Origin: Streptomyces sp. WAC08241
GTDB taxonomy: Bacteria > Actinomycetota > Actinomycetes > Streptomycetales > Streptomycetaceae
Reading direction: 5' to 3'
Assembly (NCBI GenBank): GCA_007858575.1
Contig: CP042279.1
Span: 4,776,501 to 4,840,500 of the forward strand
DNA length: 64,000 nucleotides
A program made the translations under genes and the position numbers. The first letter of the stretch is position 1. Each line of letters opens with the position of its first letter. The notes under the pieces were generated by a model, which saw nothing but the letters and a program-made list of their open reading frames with translations, was not told the origin of the DNA and did not search any database. Below are positions 59,778 to 64,000 of this stretch, piece by piece.

Positions 59778-61054
59778 ATGCCAGCCGACAGCAAGCAGCC
59801 CCAGCCGCCCGAGGAGGGGGCTGCGGCCGGCGCCGGCCCGACCTCGCTCCTGCTCTCGCACGCGCGGCTCGCCGACGGCCGGACCGTGGACGTGCGGCTC
59901 GTGGGCGACCGGATCGAGGCGGTCGGCACGGCGGGCAGCCTCGCGCCCGTGGCCGCGGGGCCCGGGTGGACCTCACGGGCATCTGCTGCTGCCCGCTCCC
60001 GCCGAGCCCCACGCCCACGCCGACACCGCGTTCTCGGCGGACCTCCCCGGCCCCGGCCCGTACGACGGGGAGGAGGTGCGGCGCCGGGCCACGGAGGCCG
60101 CGCTGCTCCAGCTCGGGCACGGGGCGACCGCGCTACGCGCGCACGTGGGGATCGACGACGGGCAGGGCCTCGGGCCGCTGGAGGAGGTGCTCCGGGCCCG
60201 GCGTTCGCTGCACGGCCTCGGCGAGTTGCTGCCTGTCGCCGTGCCCCGGCTGCTGACCGGGGCGGCGGGGCGGACGGGCGGGCGCTGCTGCGGGACGCGG
60301 TGCGCAGGGGTGCGGTCGCGGTCGGCGGCCGTCCGGACCTGGACCCCGATCCGGCCGGGCACGTGGCGGCGGTCCTGGAGGTCGCGGCGGAGCACGGCGT
60401 ACCGGTGGACCTGCACACGGAGGGTGACGATCCGGCGTGGCTGGCCCGGTTGGCGGCGATGGCCGGGGAGCTGACGACGGGGTGACGATCGGCCCGTGCG
60501 CGGGCCTCACCCGTCTCCCCGGAGGTGGCGGGGCGGGCGGCGGAGCGGCTGGCGGCGGCCGGGGTGGGGTGGTGTGCCTGCCGCAGGGCGGATGCCGGGA
60601 CGCGGGGTCGCGGGGCGTGGCGCCGGTGCGGCTGCTGCGGTCGGCGGGGGTGCGGGTGGCGGCGGGGAGCGGGGCGCTGCGGGACGCGGCCAATCCGGTG
60701 GGCGGGGGACCCGCTGGAGGCGGCGTACCTGCTGGCCTCGCAGGGCGGGCTCGCGCCGGAGGAGGCGTACGGGGCGGTGGGCGCGGAGGCGCGGGCGGTG
60801 CTGGGCCTTCCGGAGGTGCGGGTGGAGGCGGGCTTCCCGGCGGAGCTGCTCGCGGTGCGGGGCGAGCGGCTCGCGGGCGTGCTGTCCCTGGCGTACAGCC
60901 GGATCGTGGTGCACCGGGGGCGGGTGGTGGCGCGGACGAGCGCGGTGCGGGAGTACTGCGACTCGGCGGCGGCGCTCGACCTGCCGCGGCAGGCGCGGAC
61001 GAGACGGCCGCCCGGGCCGGGGGCCCTCGGGCCGGTCCCGTCGTACGGTCGTGA
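59778..61054 (+). CDS. amidohydrolase family protein, frameshifted
   Basis: About 425 aa. Composite amidohydrolase: an N-terminal beta-sandwich strand (LLLSHARLADGRTVDVRLVG), metal ligands in PAPAEPHAHADTAFSA, GATALRAHVGIDDGQGLGPL, a third ligand in PVDLHTEGDDP, and GVRVAAGSGALRDAANPVG. Closest in layout to cytosine/N-isopropylammelide deaminase-like enzymes; the substrate is unknown. Heavily broken (near 59965, 60275, 60488, 60520, 60570, 60705, 60995). The end at TGA 61052-61054 is inferred as the stop immediately before the next gene. ATG 59778 follows GAGGAG. Confidence 0.75.
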
Positions 61055-61056
61055 GT

Positions 61057-61711
61057 ATGCGCATCGTCATCGCTGGAGGACACGGACAGATCGCCCTGCG
61101 CCTGGAGAGGCTGCTCTCGGCGGGCGGGCACGAGCCGGTGGGGATCATCCGCCGGCCGGAACAGGCGGCGGATGTGCGGGAGGCGGGTGCCGAACCCGTG
61201 GTCCTGGACCTGGAGACGGCGTCGTCCCCCTGGTGGCCGACGCCCTGCGGGGCGCGGACGCGGTGGTCTTCGCCGCGGGCGCGGGCCCGGGCAGCGGGGT
61301 GGACCGCAAGGACACGGTGGACCGGGGGCCGCGGTGCTCTTCGCGGACGCGGCGGAACGGGCGGGGGTGCGGCGGTACGTCGTCATCTCCTCGATGGGCG
61401 CGGACGCGTCCCACCCGGGCGAGGAGATCTTCGACGCCTATCTGCGGGCCAAGGGCGCGGCGGACGACGAGATCCGCTCCCGTACGGCCCTGGACTGGAC
61501 GATCCTGCGCCCCGGCACCCTCACGAACGACGCGGGCACGGGCCTGGTCCGCCTGGAGGCCCGCACGGGCCGCGGCCCGGTCCCCCGCGACGACGTGGCG
61601 GCGGTCGTCGCGGAACTCCTGGAGACCCCGGCGACGTCCGGCCTCACCCTGGAACTGACCTCGGGCTCGACGCCGCTCTCGGTGGCGGTGAAGGCGGTGG
61701 CCGGAAACTGA
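61057..61711 (+). CDS. NAD(P)H-binding SDR-family oxidoreductase, frameshifted
   Basis: About 218 aa. MRIVIAGGHGQIALRLERLL (nucleotide site), IIRRPEQAADV, DAVVFAAGAGPGSGVDRKDT, RRYVVISSMGADASHPGEE, WTILRPGTLTND. Matches the YwnB/YtfG-like atypical SDR group. Starts 2 nt after the amidohydrolase stop, so they are probably co-transcribed. Bases are missing near 61230 and 61330. Ends before a strong terminator. Confidence 0.87.
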
Positions 61712-61745
61712 CCCGGAGCGGCGTCGTACGCCCCGCACGACGAGA

Positions 61746-61777
61746 GAAGGTCCCCGGTACGAGTACCGGGGACCTTC
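61746..61777. terminator. terminator between the SDR gene and tRNA-Tyr
   Basis: A perfect 14-bp stem (61746-61759 GAAGGTCCCCGGTA with 61764-61777) and a CGAG loop. It is convergent, able to serve the plus-strand operon and the minus-strand tRNA. Confidence 0.95.
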
Positions 61778-61786
61778 GACATCGCG

Positions 61787-61868
61787 TGGCGGCGCCAGGA
61801 TTCGAACCTGGGTAGGCTAAGCCGACGGATTTACAGTCCGCTCCCATTGGCCACTCGGGCACACCGCC
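61787..61868 (-). tRNA. tRNA-Tyr (GTA)
   Basis: 82-nt class II tRNA with a long variable arm. The acceptor GGCGGTG pairs with CGCCGCC, anticodon loop CTGTAAA (GTA), T-loop GTTCGAAT, discriminator A. CCA not encoded. Confidence 0.96.
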
Positions 61869-62039
61869 ATGGGATCGTCGCCTTGTAGATCCGCTTTTCG
61901 GCGGTGCTCCGTGGCAACGACGTAAACAATACCTGATCCCCGGGGGTGGTCCGCCACCGGTTTGATCAGCGGTTCGGGCCGTGGCTCGCCCCTAGGCTTT
62001 GCGCTGTATCCACAGCACCCGAGCAAGGAGCCACGAGTC

Positions 62040-62531
62040 ATGGCCGACTCCAGTTTCGACATCGTCTCCAAGGTCGATCGGCAGGAGGTCGACAACGCCC
62101 TCAACCAGGCCGTCAAGGAGATCTCGCAGCGTTACGACTTCAAGGGGACCAACGCCTCGATCTCCTGGTCGGGCGAGAAGATCCTCATGCAGGCGAACGG
62201 CGAGGAGCGGGTCAACGCGATCCTCGACATCTTCCAGTCCAAGCTGATCAAGCGGGGGATCTCGCTCAAGTCGCTGGACGTCGAGGGCGAGCCGCAGCTC
62301 TCCGGCAAGGAGTACAAGCTCTTCGCCTCGGTCACCGAGGGCATCTCCCAGGAGAACGCCAAGAAGGTCGCGAAGACCATCCGCGACGAGGGCCCCAAGG
62401 GCGTCAAGGCGCAGGTGCAGGGCGACGAGCTGCGGGTCAGCTCGAAGAGCCGCGACGACCTCCAGGCCGTCCAGGCGCTCCTCAAGGGCAAGGACTTCGA
62501 CTTCGCGATCCAGTTCGTGAACTACCGCTAG
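62040..62531 (+). CDS. YajQ family cyclic di-GMP-/nucleotide-binding protein
   Basis: Intact 163 aa. [76 protein letters not shown]; two ferredoxin-like RNP-type domains. Members bind c-di-GMP in Xanthomonas or RNA/nucleotides elsewhere; the role in Streptomyces is not defined. ATG 62040, with AAGGAG upstream. TAGGCT near 61993 may be its -10. Confidence 0.93.
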   Translation: MADSSFDIVSKVDRQEVDNALNQAVKEISQRYDFKGTNASISWSGEKILMQANGEERVNAILDIFQSKLIKRGISLKSLDVEGEPQLSGKEYKLFASVTEGISQENAKKVAKTIRDEGPKGVKAQVQGDELRVSSKSRDDLQAVQALLKGKDFDFAIQFVNYR

Positions 62532-62627
62532 TCCCCCGCCGAAGGTCGTGTCCGAATCCCGCCGGACCCCTCGTCGGCGGCCCCGCACACTGGGTCGTGG
62601 AAGAGTCGTGCGGGAGAGGAAGCAGTC

Positions 62628-63125
62628 ATGACCGTGTACGCGTACGTGGACGGCCCCTGGGCGAGATGCTGCTGGTCGGCGGCTCGCGCCGGGGGTCGTG
62701 CCGTGCTGCGGTCGTTGTCCCTGCCGGGGCAGAAGGGCGCCGTCGTGGTCGAGGACGGCTGGACGCGCGCGCCCGGGGCCTTCGAGGAGGTCGCCGGGCA
62801 GTTGCGGGAGTACTTCGCCGGGGAGCGGGAGCGGTTCGAGGTGCCGGTCGACGGCGACGCCGGGACGGAGTTCCAGCGGCGTGTCTGGCGCGTGCTCGAA
62901 GACGTGCCGTACGGCACCACCGTCTCGTACGGGGAGGTTGCCCGGCGCGTCGGTTCCGCCGGGGCCGGGGTGCGGGCCGTGGGGACCGCGATCGGGCGCA
63001 ATCCGCTGCTCGTGGTGCGGCCCTGCCACCGGGTGATCGGGGCCGACGGGGCCCTGCGCGGGTACGCCGCCGGGGTCGGGCGCAAGGAGCGCTTGTTGGG
63101 CCTGGAGGGGTCCTGGTGTGAGTGA
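62628..63125 (+). CDS. ogt: methylated-DNA-[protein]-cysteine S-methyltransferase, locally frameshifted
   Basis: About 165 aa. Suicide repair of O6-alkylguanine. The acceptor cysteine is in LLVVRPCHRVIGADGALRGY, with EFQRRVWRVLEDVPYGTTVS and RAVGTAIGRNP upstream. Between 62655 and 62690 the frame is shifted and then restored; GPLGEMLLVGG is expected there. ATG 62628 follows GAGAGGAAG. Overlaps the start of the AlkB-like gene by 8 nt. Confidence 0.92.
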   Translation: MTVYAYVDGPWARCCWSAARAGGRAVLRSLSLPGQKGAVVVEDGWTRAPGAFEEVAGQLREYFAGERERFEVPVDGDAGTEFQRRVWRVLEDVPYGTTVSYGEVARRVGSAGAGVRAVGTAIGRNPLLVVRPCHRVIGADGALRGYAAGVGRKERLLGLEGSWCE

Positions 63126-63741
63126 GGGGCTCTTTCCGCGGGATCGGGTCCTCGTGGCTCCCGGGGCCGTGCACGTGCCCGCGTGGCTCCCTTTTCCGCG
63201 GCAGCGGGAGCTGGTGGACGCCTGCCGGGAGTGGGGGCGCGGGCCCTTTCCGTACCGGCGGACCGTGCTGCCGGGCGGGGGCGTCATGTCGGTGCGATCG
63301 CTGTGTCTGGGGCGGCAGTGGGTGCCGTACCGGTATCTCGACGCCGTCGGCCTCGCACTGCCCGAGTGGCTGGTTTCGCTCGGGCGGGAGGCCGTCGCCG
63401 AGGCGTACGGGGAGCACGGCGGTTTCACGCCCGACACCGCGCTCGTGAACTTCTACGCGCCCGAGGCGCGGATGGGGATGCACCAGGACCGGGAGGAGCG
63501 CTCCGGTGCGCCGGTGGTGTCGCTGAGCCTCGGGGACCGGTGCGTGTTCCGCTTCGGGAACGCGGAGGGCCGGGGCGGCCCTACCGGGACGTCGAGCTGG
63601 CCTCCGGGGACCTGTTCGTCTTCGGCGGGCCCTCGCGGTGGGCGCACCACGGGTGCCCCGGGTGTTCCCCGGGACCGCCGAGCCCGCCCTCGGGTTGAGG
63701 GGCGGCTCAACATCACCCTGCGGGAGACCGGGATCCCGTAG
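63118..63741 (+). CDS. alkB: AlkB-like 2-oxoglutarate/Fe(II) DNA demethylase, frameshifted
   Basis: About 208 aa. Start GTG 63118 (VSEGLFPRDRVLVAPGAVHV), LPGGGVMSVRSLCLG, the nucleotide-recognition segment, and the Fe(II) motif ALVNFYAPEARMGMHQDREE (His-x-Asp), then VVSLSLGDRCVFRFG, distal RWAHHG and the 2OG arginine in GRLNITLRETG. Oxidative repair of 1-meA/3-meC. Bases are missing near 63585 and 63650. Overlaps ogt, forming an alkylation-repair pair. Confidence 0.92.
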   Translation: MSEGLFPRDRVLVAPGAVHVPAWLPFPRQRELVDACREWGRGPFPYRRTVLPGGGVMSVRSLCLGRQWVPYRYLDAVGLALPEWLVSLGREAVAEAYGEHGGFTPDTALVNFYAPEARMGMHQDREERSGAPVVSLSLGDRCVFRFGNAEGRGGPTGTSSWPPGTCSSSAGPRGGRTTGAPGVPRDRRARPRVEGRLNITLRETGIP

Positions 63742-63744
63742 GTC

Positions 63745-64000
63745 TCAGTAGCTCTGGGGGACGTGGACGCCCGCGGCCCTGTCCGTGGAGACGATCTCTT
63801 TGCCGAGCGGCAGCAGCGAGACCGGGATCAGCTTGAAGTTCGCGATGCCCAGCGGGATGCCGATGATCGTGATGCAGAGGGCGATGCCGGTGGTGATGTG
63901 GCCGAGCGCCAGCCACCAGCCGGCGAGGATCAGCCACAGGACGTTGCCCACGCAGGAGGGCGCGCCCGCGTCGCGACGGTCGACGACCGTCTTGCCGAAG
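63745..64000 (-). CDS. YccF domain membrane protein, 5' end beyond right window edge
   Basis: The visible 84 residues read FGKTVVDRRDAGAPS, then VGNVLWLILAGWWLALGHIT, TGIALCITIIGIPLGIANFK and LIPVSLLPLGKEIV, ending QSY at the TAG at 63745. This is the second of the two hydrophobic YccF repeats; the first lies outside the window. An internal GTG at 63951 is not the true start because the open frame and family homology continue upstream. Function unknown. Convergent with alkB. Confidence 0.88.
   Translation of the reverse strand, partial: FGKTVVDRRDAGAPSCVGNVLWLILAGWWLALGHITTGIALCITIIGIPLGIANFKLIPVSLLPLGKEIVSTDRAAGVHVPQSY

Noticed and set aside
63745-63951. YccF gene as a complete 68-aa protein starting at GTG 63951
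   Set aside because: The frame stays open upstream with family-typical residues (FGKTVVDRRDAGAPS) up to the window edge, so the gene is partial rather than short.

Overview
This window is Streptomyces chromosome. The evidence is the very high GC content with C/G-biased third positions, the actinobacterial order of the ribosomal-protein and RNA-polymerase operons, the TTG-started rpoB, the acidic N-terminal extension on NusG, and an infA-rpmJ-rpsM-rpsK-rpoA-rplQ cluster without rpsD. It looks like conserved core chromosome. I see no rRNA genes, CRISPR arrays, insertion sequences, phage genes or integrases.

Layout: 1-9.2 kb holds cell-envelope and cofactor genes: an alpha/beta hydrolase cut by the left edge, alr, nnr, acpS, glmS, a lipoprotein gene, coaA and a DUF389 membrane protein gene. 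9.3-15.5 kb holds glmM, rplM-rpsI, an ABC-F ATPase gene, a membrane-anchored unknown and truA. 15.5-31.7 kb is one minus-strand block, in transcription order S10 operon (rpsJ-rplC-rplD-rplW-rplB-rpsS-rplV-rpsC-rplP-rpmC-rpsQ), spc operon (rplN-rplX-rplE-rpsN-rpsH-rplF-rplR-rpsE-rpmD-rplO), secY-adk-map, and infA-rpmJ-rpsM-rpsK-rpoA-rplQ. 32.1-35.0 kb is a small accessory island: a truncated ECF42-like sigma factor gene divergent from a PIG-L deacetylase lipoprotein gene. 35.1-39.4 kb is the str operon (rpsL-rpsG-fusA-tuf). An ATP-grasp-like gene follows, then rpoB-rpoC (40.7-48.1 kb), rplJ-rplL, a lipoprotein gene, rplK-rplA and secE-nusG (to 53.6 kb). The right end has tRNA-Trp, an aspartate-type aminotransferase, an adenosine-deaminase family protein, murB, a two-gene MaoC-like dehydratase pair, rpmG, tRNA-Met, tRNA-Thr, an amidohydrolase, two NAD(P)-binding reductases, tRNA-Tyr, a YajQ protein, an ogt-alkB repair pair, and a YccF gene cut by the right edge.

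As a system the window encodes much of the translation machinery, the core RNA polymerase, the Sec translocon (SecY, SecE), and three steps of UDP-GlcNAc/peptidoglycan precursor synthesis (GlmS, GlmM, MurB) plus alanine racemase. Several promoters, leader hairpins and strong terminators separating the operons can be read directly.

Sequence quality matters here. Roughly half of the protein genes, including indispensable ones (rpoA, rpoB, rpoC, fusA, secY, rpsL), carry one or more frameshifts. Nearly all of them are explained by one missing base in a short homopolymer, usually C or G. I treat these as sequencing or consensus errors, not pseudogenes, and give each gene its reconstructed full extent. 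The most interesting non-artefactual signals are a promoter overlapped by a near-consensus iron box that leads into about 120 nt of noncoding DNA ending in a 17-bp terminator stem (3763-3920), a 25-nt leader element shared by the S10 and str operons, and a 36-bp palindrome in front of murB.
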